From Megascapheus bottae (lineage: Eukaryota; Chordata; Mammalia; Rodentia; Geomyidae), in contig JANJXV010000013.1 of the NCBI GenBank assembly GCA_024803745.1, positions 12,322,501 to 12,386,500 of the forward strand: a stretch of 64,000 bases of DNA, given 5' to 3'. Both the position numbers and the translations under genes were made by a program. Under the pieces are notes generated by a model. That model was not told the origin of the DNA and ran no database searches. It worked only from the letters and a program-made list of their open reading frames with translations. This document shows positions 1 to 11,162 of this stretch, piece after piece; positions within the stretch are counted from its first letter, which is position 1, and each line of letters starts with the position of its first letter.

Positions 1-1761
1 CAGAGAGAAATAAGTATAGAGAAAACCTTTGAAAGATGACACAAAAAAAGAAGAGTGATTACAAGAATCCCTTCATCAGCCATTGCAGAGGCTAAACCAT
101 CCCCTGGACTCCCCAGTCTCATTGGACATTGCTATGTTGGCTTCCCAGAACCTTCCTGGATTTGAGGTGCTTCCTACCTTGTCCTTTTCCTAAAGTCTTT
201 ACTTCCCTTGCAAAAAAAGAGCCCGGGTATTTTTGGCCTAGATTCTCAGGCCCTGCCAAGATTTTGTGAGCTTCTGATTTCCTTTGGCACAATTCTTTGC
301 TGATTAAAGCAGCTAGAGTTGTTTTCTGCTTTTTGCAAGTAAGTCACTGCCAGGTGCAGCTAGCTGGAGTTTAAGCTTCTGTCACTTGCAACCACATGTG
401 TGCAGGGCCAATCAATGGACATATATAGTCCCAATGGCTCTGATTGCTTCTCCCTAGAGACAGAATTCTGAGTCCTGTGCAAGACAGGATCATAGGAAAC
501 AAGGTAGAAAAGGCATTATAGATATTGACCCATAGCCAAGTAAGAGACTGGCACCTCTGGGTTGTACTAATTGATGGATCTGGGGACAATCAGAACCAGA
601 TGCAAGGAAAGTCTGCCAGAACAAGCAGCTGGTAGGGCAGAAAATCCTTAGAATAGGAAATGTAGCCGAAGAGGGACACGGAGAGAGGACAAGGGATGGT
701 ATTTGGGAGACCCAGACTTTCATTTTAGTCTAAGTAGTGCCAAGTGGCCTGTCTGCCACAGCTGGTTCTGCCACACAGCACCATTGTTTTATGCACAGTC
801 ATCACCTCAATCCCTTTTCTCTGTCTTACACATCTCCAGTTGGATCCTACTATTCTAAAAATGCTGATATCTTATTTTCCACAGATCCTCTTATATTTCC
901 CTATAAACCTGATACCACATATCTGCACCAACTTCTCTATTTGAGCATGTCCAATTTTCCTAATAGACTACTGGTTTCTCTCAATTCTGCTTCCTCTTCT
1001 CACTGCCCAGGCCTGTGTCCTGTTGCAAGGCCTGGAAATGGAGACCAAATATGAGTCATCTCAATCCTTGGAACTCCTCTTTTAGATAGGTCTAGATACA
1101 AAGCACAGCTGGACTCAAAACTCACCATCTTCTTGTCTCAGCTAAGAGTTATAGCATGCACTATTGTGCTCAGCCAAGGCCTGAAGCTTGTGATGGAAGA
1201 AATGGCATGGTAGATTCTAGGTTGTTAGTGGATGTTAATTGATTAGTTTTAATTCTGTCCATTTAAGAAACATATTTCTTGGATTAATTTATTAATGAGT
1301 TCTGAGAGCAAGACAGAGTCTGTCCTTAATTCCTAAATTGAAGGAAGATAAGTAATAATCAAAGAAAAATGTTTATCATAAAGCTATTTGATATCCTGGA
1401 AATAACGATCCCAAGGATCTCTATTTTATTTGAATAAGCAAATGCTATTTATTCCAAGATAAATAGCAGGGAAGTTTCATGAAATAAAGAACTAATTGTA
1501 CAGCATTAAAAGCTACAGCCTATTTCAAGACAAATTGGTGCAAGAAGATCAATACGTATATACACTTCAATTAAGTCATCAAGCTTCAGGAATATAGAAA
1601 GAAGTATTTCAAGCACTTAAGAAGAAAAAGACTTCTCAGCATCGTTCAATGTCACAATATGATGGGATGATGCCTAAAGGCAAATAACCTCAGACAATCT
1701 AACGCCTAAGAGCTCCTCATTAAAAACCTACTACATAAGGAAATACAGACAGTCCATAGAT
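1..1761. other. no gene or repeat assigned
   Basis: Ordinary AT-rich sequence. The short open frames at 371-1054 have no recognisable domain, no splice-supported partner and overlap one another on both strands. Possible old B1 debris near 1130-1180. Confidence 0.5.
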
Positions 1762-2847
1762 CAGGGGTGGGAAATATCTGGCCTGCAAAACATATAAAGT
1801 CTTCAAATCATTTGATCTGGCTCTGCCAAGGCAACTGTGGGCAGGACTCGAAATTCAGAAAAACCTAGGAGGCTTTTCCATCCCAATGTACATTTCTATT
1901 AAGCAAATCATAATAATAATGTAATTTGAGGGAATAATCAAGGAATGTCCATTGCAGGATACATAGGAAACATTATGAGTGTATGATGGGACAGACACGT
2001 TATGTTTCTCACCACCTTCCTGATGGTCCACCAGCTGTGTGGCGGTAGATCAGAGGACAGTCAGGAACAAGCAAGTTGAGAAAGTGTTAACCCACTGTGA
2101 TGATGCAAGGAGATGATGCCTCGTGACGTTAATGACCTTGTCCCTGATGATTGATAATGATGCCACTGACTTCTTTCTTAACACAGACAACGGCTCAATC
2201 GAACCTTTACTCCATGTCCATCATCAAAAATCTGAACCACAGATCAAGATCAGGAAATGACAGTATACAGAAAAAGATCTCAAGAAGCAACAATATGACT
2301 CTGAATATGGTCCAAATTTAAGATCATAACAGGGATCACATCTCTAGCCAAACACACATACACACTGGATAACTATCAAAACTTAAGTGGGGTGACATAT
2401 CCTATAAACAGTGACTCAAAGAAAAGTTGATGCTGAGTGCCAACATTGCCAGGAGAGATGGACAAATGGCTATATTTTCTGTCAAAGTCGAAATCGTGAT
2501 TAGTTTGTGGCACTGTAGTAGCAGTCATGAGAAATGCCAACTGGAGCATCAGTGCAGCTCAAAACTCAGTGAACTGGAGGCTAGATGCATCTGGATAAAA
2601 TCAATGCTCTTCAGCCAAGTTTGGTATGACAACAAGCCATTTTCACTAGGCCTAGTTGTTTCAAAAACAGCATTATTCATGAGTCACGTAGAGGGCAAGC
2701 TCACAGAAAGGAAGCTGCAGTCTCAGGTAGAGAGAAAGGCCGGGAAAGAGTTACAAAGTCAAATTGTGTCTGAGTGATCATTTGTCCCAAAGAATCATCT
2801 CCGATATAGATTACTGGCTTAGTACAAGACAGTAAAAACAAATTAGC

Positions 2848-3047
2848 AGGCTGAAATTTGGCCTAGTGGTAGAGTGCTTGCCTAGCATGCACGAAGCCCC
2901 TGGTTCAATTCCTCAGTACCACATACATAGAAAAAAAGCCAGAAGTGGTGCTGAGACTCAAGTGGTAGAGTGGTAGAGCTCTAGCCCTGAGCTCTAGCCA
3001 AGGACAGTGCCCAGGACCTGAGTACAAGCCCTGTGACTGGCAAAAAA
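2848..3047 (+). mobile_element. type 1 SINE inside the hAT transposon
   Basis: Full two-half ID-like element (TGGCCTAGTGGTAGAGTG head; GTGACTGGC plus A tail) that separates the N-terminal from the catalytic coding remains of the transposon. Confidence 0.85.
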
Positions 3048-3061
3048 TTAATAAACATCAT

Positions 3062-3597
3062 TTTATATGATGATATTATGTAGCTATTGATCCGATCGAA
3101 AGAATATCCTCCTTTGGTCTCACGGCAAGAGATCTTTTATTTTGCTTTTGCAGTTATTTTTTGTTTCTGTTTTGCCTTCCCACCCTTTTTGCCGCTGTTT
3201 TGAATTCTGTACCTTCTGTCTCATATGTAAGTTTATCTGCTTTGGGGAGGGGAAGGAGAAACACAGAAATGGTGGGACACGGGGCAAACTTATCCAGCAG
3301 TGATACTAGACATTATGTTGGAAATAAACTATATAACTTGAAGGTGGGATGGGGAAGGGAGGGAAAAATCTGGGAGAAAATGAGGGAGGACGACACTGTT
3401 CAAAAAGAAATGTGCTCAATACATTAATTATGAACTGTAATCCCAGAGGGAGTGGGGGGAGGAAATTTGAGAGAAAAACATGGAAAGGGGTGTCAATGTT
3501 CAAGAAGTAATGCACCCACTACCTGAAAAATGTAACTGTAACCCCTCTATACATCACCCCGAAAATAAAATACAATTATTTTTTTAAAAAGAAAAAA
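3062..3597 (+). mobile_element. L1 3' end inside the hAT transposon
   Basis: Contains the recurring 3' signature AATGCACCCACTACCTG, then TGTAACCCCTCTATACATCACCCC and an AATAAAAT tail. It also holds an earlier, similar G-rich plus TGTTCAAAAAGAAATG unit at about 3340-3450, so the 3'UTR motif appears twice. The 5' limit is approximate. Confidence 0.65.
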
Positions 3598-4565
3598 ATG
3601 AGACAGTGATCATAATAAATACTGTCCAACTAGCCATTTTCATTCATGGACTAAATGCAGAGCTAGACACATGAGTAGAAAATGCTGACACTGGAAGCCA
3701 TGCATGGCAATATAAGAGGTGAAGACTTACTGAGAGACTTGTTCTTGTCGATGATTTGAAATGTTAAGTAGCCTTACTATAGATGGCACTCCAGCCATGG
3801 TTGGTTTACAAAACTGATTAATTACATTTGTCATGAAGAACTGAACAGCCACCGTCTTGATGCAAGTTACCTAGTTGTATGCTACTAAATCATACAAGGA
3901 AATCTCGGTGCACAACCCTGTCTCAGCAATGTGGTGTTAACAGTAGAACCATGCATGGATTTTGTCAAAAGCAGTTTAAGGAGCTACTAAATGATCTTGA
4001 CTTTGAATACAGTGATCTTATTTATCTCTGTGAAGTATTATGACTGAGTCCAAGGAACATGCTCACGAGGCTTTACAAATGACAGAAGGAAGTCAAGCAG
4101 TTTGTGAATTTGCATATCTTTACTACACTGTTTGCGGTGACACCAACTAACGTACACGACGACCTACCATTCCGTTGCCAAGGGATGATGAGCCAAAAGC
4201 TTACATTCAACCACCTCCCACTACTAGAGTCCTTTAAATGTTTCATAACCAAGGATGGCTTTCCCACTTTGAGGAGATATAGATTGAAATATGCATCTGT
4301 GTTCAGAACAGCTTATTGCTGCAAGCAGTTCTTTTCAAAATGCACCATGACAAAATCAACTATGCTCCTGAGAAAGCAGCAGTGAGCAGCAACACCAATC
4401 ATGTCCGTTCCAGTCATCACATTAGGAGTGAGTTAATTAATTGACCACAAGGGACTTGTTTGGCCCTTAAATTATGTTCTAAACATCCAAGTGGCCCTTT
4501 ACAGAAAAAAAAGAAAAAGTTCTTCATCCTTACAATGGATCAATCAAAATGAAGAATTAGACTTT

Positions 4566-4655
4566 GCAGCTGGAGGCAAGGTTCAACAATACAGGGTCTG
4601 GTTGGAGGTGCAAGGCCCTGAGTTCAAACCCCAGCATCATCAAAAACAAAACAAA
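4566..4655 (+). mobile_element. ID-like SINE fragment
   Basis: Ends GCCCTGAGTTCAAACCCCAG followed by an AC-rich tail; only the right ID-like part is present, directly after the hAT element. Confidence 0.5.
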
Positions 4656-4924
4656 ACAAAAAGAACTGGAAATATTGAGTTGAGGAGCAGTGATGAAATG
4701 AGAATGATGAACACTAAATAGCCAATTTAAATAGAGAATCAAGACTAAATTCCTTTGGAAATTTTAACTTCAGAGTAGAAGTTAACATTCTAAACTCTAA
4801 GAAAGCAAAAAATAATAGCTAACATTTTGGGAACTAAAGTGTACAAAGTTAATATCTTCTAAAATTAAATTAAGAAATTGAAAACGAATATGTTTCTCTT
4901 CATGTTTTTCATCATCATTTTTCT

Positions 4925-5450
4925 TTTGGCCAGTCCTGACTTGGGCTTTCTGAAGGCTAGCGCTCTACTACTTGAGCCACAGCATCACTTCAGGCTTTTT
5001 CTATATGTGTGCTTGTTTGGTAGTTCTCAATCACTTGAATCATGCTCATAGGCATTCTTACTCCTGTTTTTTGTTTTCTTTTTGCCAGTCCTGGGCCTTG
5101 AACTCAGGCCCTGTCCCTGGGCTTTCTCGGGGCTATAGCTCTACCACTTGAGCCACAGCACCATTTCTGGCTTTTTTTCTATGTATGTAGTACTGAGGAA
5201 TTGAACTTGGGTCTTCGTGATGCTAGGCAAGCACTCTACCACTAGGCTAAATTCCCTACCCACTCCTGTTATTTTTCAATTAAGGTCTCACACTATTTGC
5301 ATAGGCCAACTTAAAACCACCATCCACCCAAGCCAGTAGCTGAGAGGATAAGTGCATGCCACTATGTTTGGCTTTTTTTTTATATATTAGTGAGATGCAG
5401 TCTCAAGAACTTTCAGATTTGAGCCCCGGTGACCACCATAGGAATTGTGA
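4925..5450 (-). mobile_element. decayed reverse SINE cluster with nested type 1 SINE (5073-5258)
   Basis: Two reverse ID-like segments occur (from 4927 and from 5081). The second is a complete type 1 element flanked by ACTCCTGTT on both sides, so it landed inside an older B1/ID composite whose remainder runs to about 5450. Confidence 0.6.
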
Positions 5451-6800
5451 ACTGAAGATATGTTTAGCCTCATTCCTTAAGTTTCATTAGCTTCACTTTT
5501 TTTAACTAGGAAATTTAAGTCTAAACTTAAATATTTAACAATATTTTAATGAAACATGCTCATGTATTAATAATAGTAAGAGAAACTTTATTTTGAAAAT
5601 AAAAGTGTTCTGGCCCAGTCCCTGAAATTGCAAAATAGCTGGACTCCTTCTCAACTTTCACCTGAAGGAGCAGACAAGAAACATCAGGCGGCTGAGAGAG
5701 CTGTGAGCAGTGCTTATGTTCCAGGGCCTGTCTAGAATGGTCATGTGGGATGTAGGAGTGCTGGTTAGGGCAGTAGACATGAAGACAAATAATGAAAGGG
5801 GTACTGAAATTCTATTTTGACTTCTCATCACATCCTAGGAAAAATGATACCTGCTCCTCGCAGCAACAATTCAGAACTCAGGAGCCAAAGAAAGATAAGA
5901 AAGCAGTTCTGAGAAACTGGAAAAATAGATGTGTGGCTATCCCTAGAAATGGGTGTTTGCAGTCTGATCTTAATGCTAGTCCGCCCTGTGGAGGGAGCCG
6001 CCATGGCCTCCTTCTCACTGAGGAGAAGGGACTGATTTTGATTTTCTCCAAATCTGGGCTTCAATTCCTCTTCTCCACACCGAGGACTAAGTGGAGTTTT
6101 CAGGATCCGGAGCTGGCCTTCCTGCAAATGCACTCTAGACCCTGGTATGTCTCCAGAAGAAAATTAACAAGTTGGCAATCATAACAGGACTTCTAAAGAG
6201 CTCAGCCATTTTCAAGGAAAAAGAATTTACTGGGTTATAGATTTCAACAGTAGCAGAAATACTGAAGGAGGAATACTGAGGATTAAAGTCAGTGTGTTAA
6301 ACTTCTTTGAAATGATAAATTAAGGTATTAGCCATGTATAACTCAAATAAGAAAACAAAGTTACCTGGTAGAGAAGGCATCATCTTCGGCGAAAGCTGAC
6401 CAAGCAGAAGCTTCTAAGCAGATTGGTACGTTGAAGGAGAAATATTAAAGATGAAAAATAGAATCATTGAAATCAAGAATACAATCCATAAAGCTAATGA
6501 CAGAATAAGTATGGCTAGGAACTTAGGCAACTACATTGAGAAAATCTTCTATAATTAAGAAGGTGAGAGTAATGATTGAAAAAAGTTTTATTTCATACTA
6601 AATATTTTAAACTCACTTTGAGTTGGAGAATTTCAACAGAGAAACTGTAATAGAGAAGCAAACAATAATTCTAAAATTGAAAAATATAATAATCAAAACC
6701 AAAATTCAACAGATGTATTTAATGGAAAATTAGGTAGCTTGAGAAAAAAAAGTAAATCATCTATAGAAGATGTCAGAATAAAACATTAAGGATTAGGCAC
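5451..6800. other. no gene assigned
   Basis: The open frame at 5792-6184 has no recognisable domain. The rest is AT-rich with no identifiable element. Confidence 0.4.
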
Positions 6801-6807
6801 AACAGAG

Positions 6808-6905
6808 ACAAATGTTGTAACACTTGTCTGTAATCCCAGCTAATGTAGAAGCCAACGCAGAAGGATCACAAGTTCAAGGTCAGCTTAGGTGACTTAACAA
6901 GATAT
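6808..6905 (+). mobile_element. B1-like SINE monomer, decayed
   Basis: TCTGTAATCCCAGCTAATG followed by GATCACAAGTTCAAGGTCAG matches a B1/7SL-type left monomer; the end is eroded. Confidence 0.55.
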
Positions 6906-6952
6906 TGACTGAAAATAATATTTTAATTATTAGGGAATCTCTGGGTTCACAC

Positions 6953-7095
6953 CTAGGAAGGAAGGATAGGAAGGAAAAAGAAAAAAAGGAAAGGAAGGAA
7001 AGGAAAGGGGGAAGAAGGAAGGATGCGAGGGAGGGAAGCAGAGAGGGAGAGAGGAAAAGAAGAAGGGAAGAGAAGGAAAAGGAAAAGAAGAAGAT
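6953..7095 (+). repeat. GGAA/GAAA purine-rich low-complexity tract
   Basis: Nearly pure A/G for about 140 bases, without a strict period. The charged or Ser/Phe-rich open frames on either strand are artefacts of composition. Confidence 0.9.
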
Positions 7096-7337
7096 ACAGA
7101 AGATAGTACACAAGCAATACAGAATAGGTAAGTAAAGTCTAACATGGAGCTCATCTGTAGTGGAGAGACAAATGGGGAAGGCATAATAATAGAAGAGTCA
7201 ATACTAAAGAAATTTTCAAGTTCTAAATAAAGACATTAGTCCACATATTAAAATATTAATGAAAGATATGAATCCACATGTCCACATTCTACAAACTCTA
7301 ACCAAAATAGTATGCTACAGTTGTTAAAAACCAAAGA

Positions 7338-7541
7338 ATAATCCTAGCTACTCAGGAGGCTGAGGTCTGAGGATTGTGGTTCAAAGCCATCCTGGGCACA
7401 AAAGTCCATGAGGCTTTCATCTCCAATTTACCACCAGAAAACCAAAAGTGGGGCTGTGGCTCAGGGATAGGGCAGTAGCCTTGAACTGAAGAGTTCAGGA
7501 ACAGTGCCCAGGCCCAGAGTTCAATGCCCACAACCGACAAA
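7338..7541 (+). mobile_element. type 2 SINE, 5' truncated
   Basis: Starts within the B1-like half (AATCCTAGCTACTCAGGAGG) and ends CCCACAACCGACAAAAAG, running straight into a GAA/GAG microsatellite. Confidence 0.85.
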
Positions 7542-7622
7542 AAGGAGAAGAAGAAAAAGAGGAGGAGGAGGAAGAAGAAGAGGAAGAGGAGGAAGAAGAA
7601 GACGACGATGACAACGAAGACA
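7541..7622 (+). repeat. GAA/GAG microsatellite
   Basis: Purine triplets grading into GACGAC; it grew from the A-rich tail of the SINE just before it. Confidence 0.9.
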
Positions 7623-7643
7623 ATTCTTAAAAGAGCCAGAAGA

Positions 7644-7862
7644 AGCTGGGCCCTGGTGGCTCATGCCTGTAAACCTAGCTACTCAGGAGACTGAGACCTG
7701 AGTATTGTGGTTCAAAATGAGCTGGGAACTAAAATCTGTGAGATTCTTATCTTCAATGAACTACCAGAAAACTGGAAGTGGTGCTGGGGCTTAAGTGGTA
7801 GAGCTTTGAACTGAAGAGCTCAGGGATAGCACCCAGGTTCAAGCCCCACGACCAACCAAAAA
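7644..7862 (+). mobile_element. type 2 SINE, full length
   Basis: GCTGGGCCCTGGTGGCTCATG head and AAGCCCCACGACCAACC end. Similar CCAGAAGAA strings on both sides suggest a target-site duplication. Confidence 0.85.
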
Positions 7863-7977
7863 TGAATACAGAAAGAAAGAACCAGAAGAAAGACACATTC
7901 CCCTTAATGAACAACCTTTAAATATTGACACCAGGTTTTTAAAAAGAAACAGTGGAGTTAGAGGACAATTTACTAAG

Positions 7978-8320
7978 ACTAGGCACAGTAGCCCCTGCTT
8001 GTACCTCAGCTATTCAAGTAGCAGCTACTCAGGAGATGAGGATGACTGAAGTTTGAGGCCTGCTTGGGCAACAAAACCCTCATCTCAACGAGGAAGTCAA
8101 GCATAGTAATGTATACCTGTTAATCCAGCCATGTAGAAGTCATGAATAGAAAGATCAAGTCCAGGTCTAGGCCAGGCAGGAGGTGTGGGATGATGGCAAT
8201 TCAAGACTCTATTGGAAATGTAACTAAAGCACCACAGGGCTGGAGGCATGGTTCAAATGGTAATTCATCTGTCTAGGAAGCACAAAGCCCTGAGCTTAAG
8301 CCCTAGTAACACCTAAGAGA
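7978..8320 (+). mobile_element. type 3 SINE (two B1-like units plus ID-like unit)
   Basis: Two diverged B1-like units (the second from about 8100, TAGTAATGTATACCTGTTAA) are followed by an ID-like unit with AGCACAAAGCCCTGAGC. More diverged than the type 1 and 2 copies nearby. Confidence 0.7.
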
Positions 8321-8415
8321 GAGGAAGACATAAAAAGATTTAAAAATGATAATAGAAAACAATTGCCAAAATTTCTATACCCAATCAATCTCAGTTTTAA
8401 AAAATGAACAGAGTA

Positions 8416-8620
8416 GGGCAGGGAGTTTGGCCTAGTGGTAGAGTGCTTGCTTAGCTTGCACAAAGACCCCGGTTCGATTCCTCAGTACTACATACATAGA
8501 AAAAAAGCACCAGAAATGGTGCTGTGGCTCAAGTGGTAGAGCTCTAGCCTTGAGAAAGCCCAAGGACAGTGCCCAGGCCCCAGGCACAGGCCCAAGGCTC
8601 AGGACTGGCAAAAAAAAAAA
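8416..8620 (+). mobile_element. type 1 SINE
   Basis: Full element ending CTCAGGACTGGC and an A10 tail. Confidence 0.88.
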
Positions 8621-9202
8621 TGAACAAAGTAAATTTCCTCTTTATGAAACCTACACCAAAGGGTATTTCAGGCAAATGAAAATGAAATTCAGAGAGAAGC
8701 CAATAGGTTCAAGAAGAAATGATTATCAATGTAGGAGCAAATATGTCAGCAAATCACATTTATGTTATTACATAAAATCCCTTGCAGCTTGTTGCAGTAA
8801 TTTCATCAACTTTGCATCTAACCATGCTGCCATCTGGCTTCTGCAATTCCACAATCCTATTGTCCTTAATGACATTAGAGAACCTAGTTCTACCACATCA
8901 TCTCCTACTGCTGGGTACCAGGAGACCAGGACTCCAGTTGAGCTGTGATACAGCTGTGTCCTTCATCCATCTCTGAGCCTCCATGCTCTTCTGGACCAGC
9001 ATGTCTTGAAGAGTGCTTCCTAATCTGACTCATGAGAATACTGAGTTAGGATCTTAGTACTCTTACGAAGGCTTAACTGTCATGAAACATTCTCACTAAA
9101 TTCTCCATTACCTTTGCGTTTGAAACCAATGGATAAGCATCCATTTATCCAACAAACATCTATGTAAAAACTACAAGCTAGACTCAAATAGAGAAATAAG
9201 CC

Positions 9203-9378
9203 ACGAGCCAATGATTCAAGTCTGTAATTGTAGGTATTCAGATGGCTAAGACCTGAGGATCTTGGTTTAAAGCCAGTGTGAGAAGAAAGTCCTCATGACT
9301 CTAAAATTAACTAGGAAAATGCTGGGCTGAGATGTGACTCAAGTATCAGAGCTCCAGCTGTAAGCAAAAAATATATAG

Positions 9379-9431
<53 letters not shown>

Positions 9432-9497
9432 TAGAGATAGATATATCCAAATGAGAGCATGGGACTGTGAGCTCAAGCCCTGGAACAGGGAGGGGGA
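9203..9497 (+). mobile_element. type 2 SINE interrupted by a GATA microsatellite
   Basis: The B1-like left part and the ID-like right part (GAGCATGGGACTGTGAGC) are separated by (GATA)n at 9376-9445, which expanded inside the element. Confidence 0.7.
9376..9445 (+). repeat. (GATA)n microsatellite
   Basis: About 13 uninterrupted GATA units, then imperfect copies. Confidence 0.95.
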
Positions 9498-9579
9498 CAA
9501 TACGATGTCATTTTTTTAATGAGTAAAGAAAAAAGTCTGTCAACCCAGTATTCTATAGCCTATAAAATAATTTCAAGAA

Positions 9580-9820
9580 AGCTGGGCAGGGTGGCTCACG
9601 CCTGTAATCCTAGCTATTTAGGAGGCTGAGATCTGAGGATCTAGGTTCAAAGCCAGCCTAGGCAATACAAAGTGAGAGACTATTATCTCCAATTAATCAC
9701 TAGAAAACAGGAAGTGGGGCTGTGGCTCCAGGGTAGGGCTGTAGCCTTGAGCTGAAGAGCTTAGGGACAGCATCCAGGACCAAAGTTCAATCCCCATTTA
9801 CCACCCTCCCCCAAAAAAAA
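9580..9820 (+). mobile_element. type 2 SINE with target-site duplication
   Basis: Head GCTGGGCAGGGTGGCTCACG. The flanks TTCAAGAAA (before 9580) and TTCAAGAAA (after the A tail at about 9821) match. Confidence 0.88.
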
Positions 9821-9847
9821 TTCAAGAAAAGAAACTGAATATTTGAA

Positions 9848-10021
9848 AATGGGAAGGTAAGGGAGAAACAAGATGAGTGAGGGGGTGGGGGGAGGGAAAG
9901 TGGGAGAAAAACATGGGAAGGGGTAACAATGTTCAAGAAGTAATGCACCCACTACCTGGTGAATGTATCTGTAACCCTTCTGCACATCACCCCAACAATA
10001 AAATAAAATTTTAAAAATAAA
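9848..10021 (+). mobile_element. L1 3' end
   Basis: Same 3' signature as at 3450-3597: GTTCAAGAAGTAATGCACCC, GTAACCC..CACATCACCCC and an AATAAAATAAAAT tail. Strongly 5' truncated. Confidence 0.75.
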
Positions 10022-10394
10022 ATAAAAGTATTTCCACTGTCATACAAATAAACAAAGCGAAAATTTTTAAAAAGAAAATTGAAATTATGACATTCCCAGG
10101 TGATCAGAAGTTGAGGAGCTTTTCACTATAAGATATAGTAAAAATGAGTCCTTGAGGCTGAGGAGCAAGGATACAAAACAGTAAATCCAAGTGACATGAA
10201 GAACTGAAGATCTCTGGGAAAGGTAACTACATATATAAATACAAAACCAGCAGCCATTCCTTCTTTTATTACTTCACTTGAGGGCAATTTGCTTCTTTTG
10301 TCTTTTTTTTGTCAGCTGAAGGTTTGGGACTGCTTTATATTCAACAACATTACAGGTGCCAATAGTTCAGAGGACCAGTAGCATTTTTTAGCAA

Positions 10395-10580
10395 TCAGGT
10401 ATTTAAAATTAAACTATTTTTAGACATAATGCTATTGTACAATTGAAACACTATAGCATACTGCCACATGAACTCTACAAGAATTAGAAAATCAAAATAT
10501 TGTGGGACACATCCTATTCATTTGCTTGATTGTGGTGATCTGGAATTAAATCTGCAGTATTTCGGAAGTAGCCTGCATTT
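10395..10580 (+). mobile_element. Tigger-type (Tc1/mariner) DNA transposon 3' remnant
   Basis: TTTTTAGACATAATGCTATTG is a diagnostic string of Tigger1-like ends. Later pieces TGGTGATCTGGAATTAAATC and the CAGTATTTCGGAAGTAGCC stretch match the expected terminal region in order. No transposase coding survives. Confidence 0.7.
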
Positions 10581-10737
10581 ATGTTTGATTGCAAGTATCT
10601 TCTTTTTTCTATACTGTATAAAGATAAGTAAACTAATAATTATCTATGTTAATAGCAGAAAAATTTTAAAGCCTGTAATTCTGTGACAATAACATACAAA
10701 GGAGAAGTGTTTAAATGCTACTAAAGCTAAATTGGAG

Positions 10738-10968
10738 CTAAGCTCTGGTGGCTTACTCCTGTAATCCTGGCTATTCAGAAAGCAGAAATCTGAGAGTCAC
10801 AGTTCAAAGCTCACCAGAGCAGGAAAGTTAGTGTGACTCTTATCTCCAGTAAACTGCTCAGAAAAAAAACAAGGGGCACTGTGACTCAAGTGGTAGATCA
10901 CTAGCCTTGAGCACAAAAAAGCTCAAGGACAGTGCCCTGGCCCTGAGTTCAAGAGTTATGACTGGCAA
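10738..10968 (+). mobile_element. type 2 SINE
   Basis: Complete, with a TAATAATAATGATAAATAATAAT-like tail developing into AAT repeats up to about 11008. Confidence 0.85.
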
Positions 10969-11095
10969 AATAGTAATAATAATGATAAATAATAATAATA
11001 AATAAAAAACTACTGACTCTTTCTTTATATAAGTAGATGCATTACTTGTATCTGGATTGTATCTCAATAAAACTCTTCTTTTAAATGAGATTATA

Positions 11096-11162
11096 AGAGC
11101 TGGGAGCGTGGCTCAAGTGGTAGAGCACTATTCTACAAGGGCAAAACCCTAAGACCAAAGCC
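11096..11162 (+). mobile_element. ID-like SINE fragment
   Basis: GGCTCAAGTGGTAGAGCACT box, then a decayed end. Confidence 0.6.

Larger units (their letters stand above)
1762..4532 (+). pseudogene. degraded hAT-Charlie DNA transposon with transposase remains
   Basis: The left end reads CAGGGGTGGGAAAT...GGCC and the right end GGCCCTTTACAGAAAAA, as in hAT-Charlie terminal repeats. Between them, in broken frames on plus, lie pieces of a ZBED/GTF2IRD2-like transposase: a BED-finger-side motif KVDAECQHCQERW (2423-2461), LDKINALQPSL (about 2592-2624), a catalytic-domain motif IDGTPAMVGLQN (3779-3814), QFKELLNDLDFEYSDLIY (3972-4025), and the hAT dimerisation-side motif FPTLRRYRLKYASVF (4260-4304). 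Many stops and frameshifts make it non-functional. A type 1 SINE (2848-3047) and an L1 3' end (about 3062-3597) were inserted later. An imperfect 8-bp duplication (CCATAGAT at 1754, CAATGGAT at 4533) may be the target site. Confidence 0.82.
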
